Positions 24,417 through 32,388 of a stretch of 39,226 nt of DNA are shown in pieces (position 1 is the first letter of the stretch; the number at the start of each line of letters is the position of its first letter). A program made the position numbers and the translations under genes. The DNA comes from Blastocatellia bacterium. GTDB taxonomy: Bacteria > Acidobacteriota > Blastocatellia > Pyrinomonadales > Pyrinomonadaceae. Where the stretch lies: positions 1 through 39,226 of the forward strand of contig JAEUQI010000024.1 in assembly GCA_016789145.1 (NCBI GenBank). The letters are read 5' to 3'. A model generated the notes under the pieces. That model saw nothing but the letters and a program-made list of their open reading frames with translations, was not told the DNA's origin and did no database searches.

Positions 24417-25186
24417 GTAGATCGGTTAAAGAACTATTTGACCTGACCGGCAGAACCGCGATCGTAACGGGCGGTTCTCGAGGAATTGGCCGCGAAATGG
24501 CCGAAGCATTGGCTGAGGCCGGCGCGAATCTCGTGCTTTGCGCTCGCAAGGCCGAACAGCTCGACGAAAGCGTTAAGGCATTCACGACCAAAGGCTTTAA
24601 TGTCATTGGAAAGGTCTGCGATGTTGCAAAACAAGAAGATGTTCAGTCGGTGATCGACTCCGCCGTCAAACAATTCGGTTCGGTCGACATATTGGTCAAC
24701 AACGCAGGTACGTCGTGGGGAGCAATGCCGGAGGACATGCCCATCGAACGCTGGCAACAGGTTCTCGACATCAATCTCACGGGCTGTTTCTTGTTCGCTC
24801 AATCTGCCGGCCGCGAGATGTTGAAGCAAGGCAAGGGCTCGATCATCAATATTGCTTCGATCGCCGGAATGACCTCATCGGCAAACGGGCCGTTCTATGC
24901 CGGCTATGTCGCGAGCAAAGCGGGCTTGATCGGATTGACTCGTGAACTCGCAGCTAGCTGGGGACGCCGAGGAATTCGTGTAAATGCTATTGCGCCGGGC
25001 TTTTTTCACAGTAAACTCGCCGACGCCGTGATCGACATTTACGAGCGTTCGATACAGGAGAACAACGTGTTGCCTCGGGTCGGCGAAAAAGGCGAGCTAA
25101 AAGGGATCACGGTCTTTCTTGCTTCCGACGCTTCAAGCTACGTCACAGGCCAGACGATCGCCGTTGACGGCGGAATGACAGTTTAG
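24413..25186 (+). CDS. SDR-family NAD(P)-dependent oxidoreductase
   Basis: 257 residues, classical short-chain dehydrogenase length. Cofactor motif TGGSRGIG (19-26), NNAG (96-99), and catalytic N121, S149, Y165 and K169 (YVASK). The C-terminal end YVTGQTIAVDGGMTV is typical. The arrangement resembles gluconate 5-dehydrogenase and FabG-like enzymes, but the substrate cannot be read from sequence. Start overlaps the asparaginase stop (ATGA). Cytoplasmic. Confidence 0.95.
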   Translation: MSRSVKELFDLTGRTAIVTGGSRGIGREMAEALAEAGANLVLCARKAEQLDESVKAFTTKGFNVIGKVCDVAKQEDVQSVIDSAVKQFGSVDILVNNAGTSWGAMPEDMPIERWQQVLDINLTGCFLFAQSAGREMLKQGKGSIINIASIAGMTSSANGPFYAGYVASKAGLIGLTRELAASWGRRGIRVNAIAPGFFHSKLADAVIDIYERSIQENNVLPRVGEKGELKGITVFLASDASSYVTGQTIAVDGGMTV

Positions 25187-25191
25187 GTTTT

Positions 25192-25908
25192 ATGGAAGAA
25201 CTATTATCACCCTCGCCTGAGCAGTCGGCCGTTGCTGTTTTGTTCATCGGTTTCCTATTCGGCCTATATCATGCGATCGAGGCCGATCATTTGGCCGCCG
25301 TGTCCGCGATCGTTAGTGAGCACAAGAACCCGATTCTTGCCTCGATCATCGGGGGATTTTGGGGTCTGGGTCACACGATCTCGCTTTTTATTGTCGGTGC
25401 TCTTGTCGTGTTCGTTAAGGTACAGATCTCGGAGCAGACCGAGGGCATTCTCGAGGGTATCGTTGGGTTAATGTTGGTGCTGCTCGGTCTAAATGCGATA
25501 CGTAAGATATTTTCGGCAGACGAAATTCACTCGCACTCACACGAGCACGACGGGGTCGAGCATTCCCATATTCACGCGCACACGAAAGTGGAAAATGGAT
25601 CGTCGCACCACAGATTTGCCCCGCGTTCGGTCGCGGTTGGGATGATCCATGGTCTCGCAGGAAGTGCCGGTTTGATGCTGCTCGTTTTGCCGACGATCAA
25701 TTCGCCTTGGCTCGCACTGTTTTATATTCTGATCTTCGGCATCGGTTCGATCGCCGGAATGGTGATCATGAGTTTGCTAATGGGACTTCCGTTGTACGCA
25801 ACTGCCGATCGGTTCGCGGTCCTCAACAAGGCGATCAGATTTGCCGCCGGAGGCTTTAGTCTTATTTGGGGAGCGATGCTGTTTCACGAGAAGATCATTG
25901 CGGCGTAA
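25192..25908 (+). CDS. Nickel/cobalt transporter (NiCoT/UreH-like) with His-rich loop
   Basis: 238 residues, about six membrane helices. The NiCoT metal-selectivity motif H-x4-D-H is present in the first helix (H27-AIEA-D32-H33). A cytoplasmic or periplasmic loop at about 112-140 is extremely His-rich (HSHSHEHDGVEHSHIHAH), a common metal-sensing or chelating feature. The C-terminal half repeats the fold (GMIHGLAGSAGLML). Likely a secondary permease for Ni2+ or Co2+. Last gene of the M14-recN cluster, 5 bp after the SDR gene, overlapping the convergent CBM9-like gene by 14 bp. Confidence 0.88.
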   Translation: MEELLSPSPEQSAVAVLFIGFLFGLYHAIEADHLAAVSAIVSEHKNPILASIIGGFWGLGHTISLFIVGALVVFVKVQISEQTEGILEGIVGLMLVLLGLNAIRKIFSADEIHSHSHEHDGVEHSHIHAHTKVENGSSHHRFAPRSVAVGMIHGLAGSAGLMLLVLPTINSPWLALFYILIFGIGSIAGMVIMSLLMGLPLYATADRFAVLNKAIRFAAGGFSLIWGAMLFHEKIIAA

Positions 25909-26542
25909 AGACGAACTCCCCAAATCGCTCAGGAACGTGAAAGTTCGGCACCTCAGTCAAAGTGGGTTGCCACGCCAGATAGCCGCGATTCGGCTCCTTT
26001 CCGACACAGCGGAAAAGGTTGCCCAGCCATACGTCGCCAGCATTCGGCGTTATACCAAAAGCTAAGAGCGGTATCTTGATCGCCATCAATACTCGACCTT
26101 CTTCGATACGAACCGCAGAGGTCATACCTGAGTCAAAGTCGAGGTCTGTTCGACGGCCATCAGGCGTGACCTCAAGAGCAAGGTCGATCCATTCGCCGTT
26201 CGGGGCTATCTCAAACTCAAAATACTTATTCGGCAACTGTGCGTCCGGCGCGATGAATACTTCACAAACATCGCGATCCCACAACCCGACGGACTTTGTT
26301 GTTAGATTCGGAACCTCGCTCACGACCAACGTTTCATTTGTGTTGGCTTCGAATCGAACGTACAGAGCCTCTTTCGACCAAAGAGCTCGCACCGAAAATC
26401 GGCGTCCGTTCGGAGCCACAATTCCCGACCAATATGTCGTGATCGCAATCTCGCTGGCAGTTTGCCATAGATCATTGTCGAGTTCTGCAATTGCGAACTC
26501 ATCGCTGATGAATTGAATATTTAATCGGTTCAAGCTGCTCAT
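25895..26542 (-). CDS. Carbohydrate-binding family 9-like protein
   Basis: 215 residues, no signal peptide. The CBM9-like beta-sandwich pattern is recognisable: LWQTASEIAITTYWSGIVAP, RRFSVRALWSKEALYVRFEA, LWDRDVCEVFIAPD, KYFEFEIAPNGEWIDLAL and FRCVGKEPNRGYLAWQPT. CBM9 modules bind sugar ends in xylanases; the many stand-alone versions in Bacteroidota and Acidobacteriota have unknown roles. Single gene on the minus strand. Confidence 0.85.
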   Translation of the reverse strand: MSSLNRLNIQFISDEFAIAELDNDLWQTASEIAITTYWSGIVAPNGRRFSVRALWSKEALYVRFEANTNETLVVSEVPNLTTKSVGLWDRDVCEVFIAPDAQLPNKYFEFEIAPNGEWIDLALEVTPDGRRTDLDFDSGMTSAVRIEEGRVLMAIKIPLLAFGITPNAGDVWLGNLFRCVGKEPNRGYLAWQPTLTEVPNFHVPERFGEFVFTPQ

Positions 26543-26656
26543 TCCCTAACGCGTCTCGTACTGCAATCTAGGTATCTTGAATTCTACCAAATTGGCTCCC
26601 AGACGAGACAATTTCGAAGTTTTTGCCTCAGGTGGCTGAATAGTAGATAATAGAAA

Positions 26657-26669
26657 GTCGAGACTCGAC
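26657..26669. promoter_or_regulatory. Perfect 13-bp palindrome, possible operator
   Basis: GTCGAG-A-CTCGAC, 42 bp before the antiporter start (26711). Position and symmetry fit an operator; no regulator can be named. Confidence 0.3.
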
Positions 26670-26710
26670 CACAACCAATTTTTCGTCTAAGGCTGCAGTT
26701 TCGTTGACCT

Positions 26711-28705
26711 ATGCACGAATTGCCTCTGCTGATTAATATTGCTGTCGCTCTTGCCGCCGCGTTGATCGGCGGCATGATCGCGAAGTTCCTTCGTTTGCCT
26801 ACGATCGTCGGTTACATGCTCGCGGGTATCGTGATCGGCCCGTTCACTCCGGGCTATATTGGCGATATATCGACTATCAGTGAACTGGCAGAGCTCGGGG
26901 TTATCTTCCTAATGTTCGGCGTCGGGCTACATTTTTCCATCGAAGACCTGTGGAAAGTAAGAAGTATTGCTATTCCCGGAGCGATCGGCCAGATGCTGGT
27001 CACGACGCTGCTCGGATACGGTTTGGCGAAGCTATTGGGCTGGTCACACTCGTCAGCGATTGTGCTTGGACTTGCGATCTCTATTGCCAGCACCGTAGTA
27101 CTTCTCCGAGGACTGATGGACAACGGCCTGCTTAACACGCAGCACGGTCAAGCGGCAGTTGGTTGGTTGATCCTTGAAGACATCGCAACCGTCCTCATCC
27201 TATTGTTGATGCCAACACTGGTTTCCGGCAGTGGCGGAATCGACTGGAGCTCACTTGGTTTCACTTTACTTAAAGCCGCTGCATTCTTCGCACTGCTCAT
27301 TTTCATCGGACGCAAGCTAATTCCCTACATGCTAATGGGCACCGCGAAATCGGGTTCACGGGAATTATTCATTCTAGCGGTACTTGCGGTTTCGGTTGGT
27401 ATTGCTCTCGCCTCAACTAAGATATTTGACGTCTCGATCGCTCTCGGCGCGTTTGCGGCCGGCGTCGTCGTCAACGAATCGAAACTCAGCCATCAGGTCA
27501 GCGCTGATATCGTTCCGTTTCGCGATGCGTTCTCGGTTATTTTCTTCGTATCGATCGGCATGATGGTCGATGTAAATTACATTGGTCGCAATATTCCGGC
27601 TCTCATTGCTTTGGTAGCGTTGATCACGGTAGGCAAGTATCTGATCACGCTAACGATGGGCCTGTTTATCAAACAGCCTGCCAAAACTTTCCTGGTTGTC
27701 GCCGCAGGCCTAAGCCAGATCGGAGAATTCTCGTTTATTTTGGGACAGGCGGGCGTTTCGCTTGGGCTTCTCAGCCAAGACCAATATTCGATCATCCTCG
27801 CCGGCGCTTTGCTCTCGATAACGGTCAATCCACTGATGTATAAGGTGACGGATCCGGCGGAGAACTTAATTCGAAAGTTCCCTTTTCTATGGCGACAACT
27901 CGACAAGTTTGGTGAGCAACCTCCGATCCCTGAGTCGATGTCGGATCACGTCGTGGTTATCGGTTACGGACGTGTCGGGCACCACATCGTTAATGTGCTC
28001 TCGAATCTGAAGGTACCGCTCGTTGTGCTCGATTCTAACGTTGATCGCATCGAGGAACTTACCGAGCTCGGAATTCCATGTCTCTATGGCGACGCCGGCA
28101 ATTCTGAGGTGATCTCGCACGCCGGACTCGAACGAGCTCGCCTTCTCGTCGTAACAACCCCCGACGATGCGGCGACTCATATTATCGTGACAGCGGCCCG
28201 TGCGGTCTCTACTGATCTGCACATTATCGCTCGCGGCGGCACCGACAACAGCGTCGATCACCTTTATTCGTCTGGTGCAAACCATGTTATTCAGCCGGAG
28301 CTCGAAGGCGGATTACAGGTCGTGAGACGTACGTTACTCGATCTCGGATTTTCCTTAAGAAAGGTTCAGCAATACACTGACGCTGTCCGTACCGACCGTT
28401 ACAACACTGCGATCGATACTAAAGAGGAACGGCAGTTTCTCAATGAACTATTGATCGCCAGCGACAATATAAGTCTCAATTGGCTTTGTTTGCAGGAAGG
28501 AAGCAAGCTTTCAGGAAAGACACTTGTTGATTCTAAGATCAGGGAAAAGTCGGGTGCGTCGATCGTCGCCATTTCTCGTCCATCAGGCTTGATCTCGAAC
28601 CCAAGCCCACAGACCACGCTAAAACAGGGAGACGTGATCGGCCTGATCGGTGACGAAGGACAATTGAAAAAGGCCGCCGAAATTCTCGGTGCTGAAAGCC
28701 CGTGA
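26711..28705 (+). CDS. CPA2-family cation:proton antiporter with RCK domains (KefB/YbaL type)
   Basis: 664 residues. The N-terminal ~390 residues are a 12-13 helix Na+/H+ exchanger domain (VGYMLAGIVIGPFTPG, ASTVVLLRGLMD, ALGAFAAGVVVNESKLSHQ, GLSQIGEFSFILGQAGVSLG). It is followed by a TrkA-N/RCK domain (about 408-525: VVVIGYGRVGHHIV and an acidic D at the end of strand 2, binding NAD or nucleotide) and a TrkA-C domain (about 570-655). Full length for the family. It exchanges K+ or Na+ for protons at the inner membrane under ligand control; no KefF/KefG-type ancillary gene is adjacent. Single gene. Confidence 0.94.
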   Translation: MHELPLLINIAVALAAALIGGMIAKFLRLPTIVGYMLAGIVIGPFTPGYIGDISTISELAELGVIFLMFGVGLHFSIEDLWKVRSIAIPGAIGQMLVTTLLGYGLAKLLGWSHSSAIVLGLAISIASTVVLLRGLMDNGLLNTQHGQAAVGWLILEDIATVLILLLMPTLVSGSGGIDWSSLGFTLLKAAAFFALLIFIGRKLIPYMLMGTAKSGSRELFILAVLAVSVGIALASTKIFDVSIALGAFAAGVVVNESKLSHQVSADIVPFRDAFSVIFFVSIGMMVDVNYIGRNIPALIALVALITVGKYLITLTMGLFIKQPAKTFLVVAAGLSQIGEFSFILGQAGVSLGLLSQDQYSIILAGALLSITVNPLMYKVTDPAENLIRKFPFLWRQLDKFGEQPPIPESMSDHVVVIGYGRVGHHIVNVLSNLKVPLVVLDSNVDRIEELTELGIPCLYGDAGNSEVISHAGLERARLLVVTTPDDAATHIIVTAARAVSTDLHIIARGGTDNSVDHLYSSGANHVIQPELEGGLQVVRRTLLDLGFSLRKVQQYTDAVRTDRYNTAIDTKEERQFLNELLIASDNISLNWLCLQEGSKLSGKTLVDSKIREKSGASIVAISRPSGLISNPSPQTTLKQGDVIGLIGDEGQLKKAAEILGAESP

Positions 28706-28713
28706 TCAGGCTG

Positions 28714-30405
28714 CTAGTTGTTGAGCACGGTCTTGAACGCCATCTTCGCAAGCTTCCACGTGCGGTCCCAATCGATCTTGCCGCCTTCTTCGCGGCCCAT
28801 TAGTTTATCGACAAAAATACGTCGGAAATCGCGGCCTTCGCGGCGGAGCATAAATTCTTTGGCGTACGGTTTCGCCGTCTCAAAGAAGTTAAACTCAGGG
28901 TCGGTGATTATGCCAATTCCCTCGAGCGTCATCAATGCTCGCATGATGTATGTGAAATTCGACGGCAGACGGAACGGATAATCGTACATCACATCTGCCA
29001 GATCGTAGGTCAATTCTTTGAAATTAACGTCCTTAAGCTTCAGATTGAAATGAAACTCGAACATACGCTCGACGACAGGCTTTACGGTCGCATGAGCGGT
29101 TCCCGGCTTCAAGAAATCCAGGTCGATCAGATCCTGCGCGATGCCCGCTGGGTCTTTCTGAACAACGTGAAAGAATGCGTCGATCATTTTCGCCTGAAGC
29201 TCAGGCGTAATGCGGCCGACCATGCCAAAATCAAAAAATGCGAGCCGGCCGTCAGGCATCACGAGCAGATTGCCGGGATGCGGATCGGCGTGAAAAAAAC
29301 CATCTTCTAATAACTGCTTTAGGTAAGTCTTTATCAACAAACGATTTACCTTTGCGGAATCGATATTCTGCCGCTGATGTCCTTCGAGATCAGTGACCTT
29401 GGTGCCGTGGATGAACTCCATTGTCATCACACGTTTTGTCGTCGCATGCCAATGAATTTCAGGTACGTGAATGTTGTCCCAATTCTTGAAATTCTCGCGA
29501 AAGCGCTCGGCATTTCTACCCTCGGCCGCGTAGTCCATCTCCTCGTGAATCGTAGTGTCAAATTCACGCAGCATTCCGGCCCAATCGGCGTTTTCATTGA
29601 GTTGCGGGAAACGCTCAGCAAATTTCGCGACCTTTTTGAGAATGACGATGTCGCCCGCGATCGTTCCCTCAAGATTCGGTCGCTGAACTTTCACGGCAAC
29701 TTCTTGGCCTGTGAACAAACGTGCTCGATAAACTTGTCCCAACGAAGCGGCAGCGACAGGTTCGAGATCGAATTCTGAAAAGACCTCGCTCTTATTTTTC
29801 CCAAGCTCACGTTCGATGATCGAGAATGCGACGTCGTTCGGAAACGGCGGAACCTGATCGACTAGCGTCCCGAGTTCTTTTACAAATGGCAGCGGCAACA
29901 GGTCAGCACGCGTTCCCATCGATTGGCCGATCTTGATAAATGTCGGTCCGAGTTTGATCAGCCTTTCCTTGAGCCATAGAGCCTGCTTCTCTTGATTATG
30001 TTCTTTGTTGGTCGAAGAGCCGACAAAAAATCGACGGAGGCCTCGCAAAAATAGGTCGAAGAACCACAGCCGAATGCGATACAGTTTCTCGCCATAAACG
30101 GCCGCTCGCGTTAGATCTCGCGCGGTTTTCATTCGAGCATCGGCACGTTTTCGATGTTGTTTCTGATGAATGTCGTACTGGTCAAGGTACAGATAGAGCG
30201 CGAGCATCGCGATCACTCTCGATACCTGAAAAAGCCGAAAATAGCCGCGGAATCCGTGAAATTTCTTCTCGTTTTGATCGCCGGCTTTCAAGGAAACCTG
30301 CTCGTTCTCAATGAGTTTCAAATTCGCCGGGCTCGATGAAACGTCGGCACGCCTTTCGGCAATTATTTCGGTAACTCTATCTTTTACAGCAATCTCGCTC
30401 ATCAT
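28714..30405 (-). CDS. UbiB/ABC1-family atypical kinase
   Basis: 563 residues. Diagnostic features of the family: KxGQ motif (K158-IG-Q161), the Ala-rich loop AAASLGQVY (218-226), VAVKVQRP with K239, E289-MDY, HADPHPGN (372-379) and the metal-binding DFG (392-394). Members are ATPases needed for quinone synthesis or membrane-lipid handling. No ubi or men gene is next to it, so the pathway is inferred only from the family. Unlike E. coli UbiB, I see no strong C-terminal membrane helices, but a hydrophobic stretch lies at about 61-75. Last gene of the minus-strand cluster starting at 33858. Confidence 0.92.
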   Translation of the reverse strand: MMSEIAVKDRVTEIIAERRADVSSSPANLKLIENEQVSLKAGDQNEKKFHGFRGYFRLFQVSRVIAMLALYLYLDQYDIHQKQHRKRADARMKTARDLTRAAVYGEKLYRIRLWFFDLFLRGLRRFFVGSSTNKEHNQEKQALWLKERLIKLGPTFIKIGQSMGTRADLLPLPFVKELGTLVDQVPPFPNDVAFSIIERELGKNKSEVFSEFDLEPVAAASLGQVYRARLFTGQEVAVKVQRPNLEGTIAGDIVILKKVAKFAERFPQLNENADWAGMLREFDTTIHEEMDYAAEGRNAERFRENFKNWDNIHVPEIHWHATTKRVMTMEFIHGTKVTDLEGHQRQNIDSAKVNRLLIKTYLKQLLEDGFFHADPHPGNLLVMPDGRLAFFDFGMVGRITPELQAKMIDAFFHVVQKDPAGIAQDLIDLDFLKPGTAHATVKPVVERMFEFHFNLKLKDVNFKELTYDLADVMYDYPFRLPSNFTYIMRALMTLEGIGIITDPEFNFFETAKPYAKEFMLRREGRDFRRIFVDKLMGREEGGKIDWDRTWKLAKMAFKTVLNN

Positions 30406-30419
30406 TAAAATGCTGGCAT

Positions 30420-31373
30420 CTAAAGCAACGCCAGCATATTCCGTACGCCCTGATGGTGGAAATAGTTCCTTGCGGTTTCGGTATCACGCTGGATCTGAGC
30501 CTTTAACTCATCTATTCCGTTGAACTTACGCTCATCACGAATTCGATGTAGAAACCTGACTCGGAGTACATCACCGTACAGGTCGCCATCAAAGTCGAAT
30601 ACATAAGTTTCGATAGAAGGGTCTGATTCGGATTCAAAGGTCGGCCTTACGCCGATGTTCGTAATGCTCTTCTTCCAAACGCCATCGATCAATGTTGCGG
30701 TCGCGTAGACCCCGAATTTTGGAATAACGCGATTCTGAGGCTTTAGATTTGCAGTCGGAAACCCAATTGTATGTCCGCGACGGTCGCCGCGAATAATAAC
30801 GCCCTCAACACCGTATGGCCTGCCAAGCATTCGACGGGCAAGATTGGTTCTGCCCTCACGAAGCAGTCCGCGGATCGCTGATGAACTGACACGGCGGCCG
30901 CGAAGCGTTACTTCTTCGACCTCGTCTGCGACGAAACCAAGTTCATTTGCCATCGATCGCAAGAGAGCTATATTGCCGCCGCGGCCACGGCCAAATGCGA
31001 AGCCTTCGCCGAGGTAAACTTCACGTGCTTGCAGACGCTCAGCGATAACCTCACGCAAAAATATCTCTGCGGGCTGAGCAGCGAAATCAGCGTCAAACGC
31101 GATCACTATCGTTTGCTCAATACCAAGATGTTCAAGATTAGCTAGTCTCTGATCGAGTGTTTGTAGTAACGGAGGAGCGGTTTCGGGATGGAGCACCGCC
31201 CGCGGATGCGGATCGAATGTTATAGCCGTCGGCACAGCATTGACGCTCTTTGCACGATCGACGACCGTCTGCATTATCCGCTGATGCCCGATATGCAATC
31301 CGTCAAAAACACCAAGAGTCAGGACCGTTGGCCGTGCAATATTCGCATTCTCTATTCCATGAAATATCTTCAT
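30420..31373 (-). CDS. ribF: Bifunctional riboflavin kinase / FAD synthetase
   Basis: 317 residues from ATG 31373 (MKIFHGIENANI); a GTG start 14 codons upstream would overlap hldD. N-terminal FAD synthetase: LGVFDGLHIGHQRIM (HIGH-like GLHIGH at 25-30). C-terminal riboflavin kinase: GDRRGHTIGFPTANL and PTFESESDPSIETYVFDFDGD. It converts riboflavin to FMN and FAD. It lies between hldD (19 bp upstream) and the UbiB-like gene (14 bp downstream), in a unit led by an FAD-dependent monooxygenase that would use its product. Confidence 0.97.
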   Translation of the reverse strand: MKIFHGIENANIARPTVLTLGVFDGLHIGHQRIMQTVVDRAKSVNAVPTAITFDPHPRAVLHPETAPPLLQTLDQRLANLEHLGIEQTIVIAFDADFAAQPAEIFLREVIAERLQAREVYLGEGFAFGRGRGGNIALLRSMANELGFVADEVEEVTLRGRRVSSSAIRGLLREGRTNLARRMLGRPYGVEGVIIRGDRRGHTIGFPTANLKPQNRVIPKFGVYATATLIDGVWKKSITNIGVRPTFESESDPSIETYVFDFDGDLYGDVLRVRFLHRIRDERKFNGIDELKAQIQRDTETARNYFHHQGVRNMLALL

Positions 31374-31392
31374 CAATTGTCCGGCGAACTGC

Positions 31393-32382
31393 TTAGCCTG
31401 CCGTTGATTCGTCACCTAATTTCTTGCCCGGAACAAGATAGTTTTGAACATAATCCGCCACCGCAACATCGAGTTCGAAAACGTCGTTATTGAATTCCGC
31501 CGCCCTTATCCGCGTCAGATCAGCCTGCGTATGATACTGATAGCGATCTCGCAAATGCTCAGGCATATCAATGAACTCGACTTGTCTTTCGCGTCCCAAC
31601 GCCGCAAAGATCGCGTCAGCCAACGCGTTCCAAGTATTCATCTTGCCCGAACCAACATTGAACAAACCGCCAAGACTATTGTCGAGGAAATGCAGCGTCA
31701 TATCGACAGCGTCCTTTACATAAACAAAATCACGGCCGAATTCGCCGTCGGCGTACGCTGAATTCGCACTCCTGAAAAGCTGAAGTTTGCCGGTCTCGCG
31801 GATCTGCTCGTACGCCTTGTTCACAAGAGAACGCATGTCGCCCTTGTGGTCTTCATTCGGGCCGAATACGTTGAAATACTTCAGTCCGACGATCGTGTCG
31901 AGCATGCTGTTTCGAGCCGCGTATTGGTCGAATATATGCTTCGAATAGCCATAAACATTGAGCGGACGAAGTTTACCTAGATCTTCGTAGCCGTCGAGCA
32001 TACCATTCGAACCATCACCATATGTCGCCGCTGACGATGCGTAGATGAATCGAACACCATTCGCCACCGCGAACTCCGCAAGGTCGCGTGTGTACTCAAA
32101 ATTGTTGCGAAACATGTAGTCCGAATCGGTTTCGGTCGTCGAGGAGCAGGCTCCGAGATGAAAGATCGCCTTGGATTGCGAGAAATCGCCGAGATCTTCG
32201 ATAAAATCGTCCGCGTCGACGTAATCTGCAAAACTTAGCGGAACCAGATTCTTCCATTTATCGGTCTCGTCCATGCGATCGACGATCAAAATATCATCGT
32301 ACCCTAGCTGATTGAGCCGCCAAACGATGGCACTACCGATAAATCCGGCACCGCCGGTGACGATGATCTGCTTATTAGACAT
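31393..32382 (-). CDS. hldD: ADP-L-glycero-D-manno-heptose 6-epimerase
   Basis: 329 residues, an extended SDR. TGGAGFIGS (9-17), GACSSTTETD, the catalytic Y144-x3-K148 (YGYSK), and the HldD-specific KYFNVFGPNEDHKGDMRS and GEFGRDFVYVKD. It makes ADP-L-glycero-D-manno-heptose for the LPS inner core, which supports a Gram-negative envelope. It sits 6 bp after the monooxygenase and 19 bp before ribF in one minus-strand cluster; no other heptose genes are in the window. Confidence 0.96.
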   Translation of the reverse strand: MSNKQIIVTGGAGFIGSAIVWRLNQLGYDDILIVDRMDETDKWKNLVPLSFADYVDADDFIEDLGDFSQSKAIFHLGACSSTTETDSDYMFRNNFEYTRDLAEFAVANGVRFIYASSAATYGDGSNGMLDGYEDLGKLRPLNVYGYSKHIFDQYAARNSMLDTIVGLKYFNVFGPNEDHKGDMRSLVNKAYEQIRETGKLQLFRSANSAYADGEFGRDFVYVKDAVDMTLHFLDNSLGGLFNVGSGKMNTWNALADAIFAALGRERQVEFIDMPEHLRDRYQYHTQADLTRIRAAEFNNDVFELDVAVADYVQNYLVPGKKLGDESTAG

Positions 32383-32388
32383 GCTAGC

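Noticed and set aside
26019..26516. 165-codon plus-strand ORF opposite the CBM9-like gene
   Set aside because: The minus-strand product matches a CBM9-like pattern; the opposite frame is Ser/Arg-rich without features.
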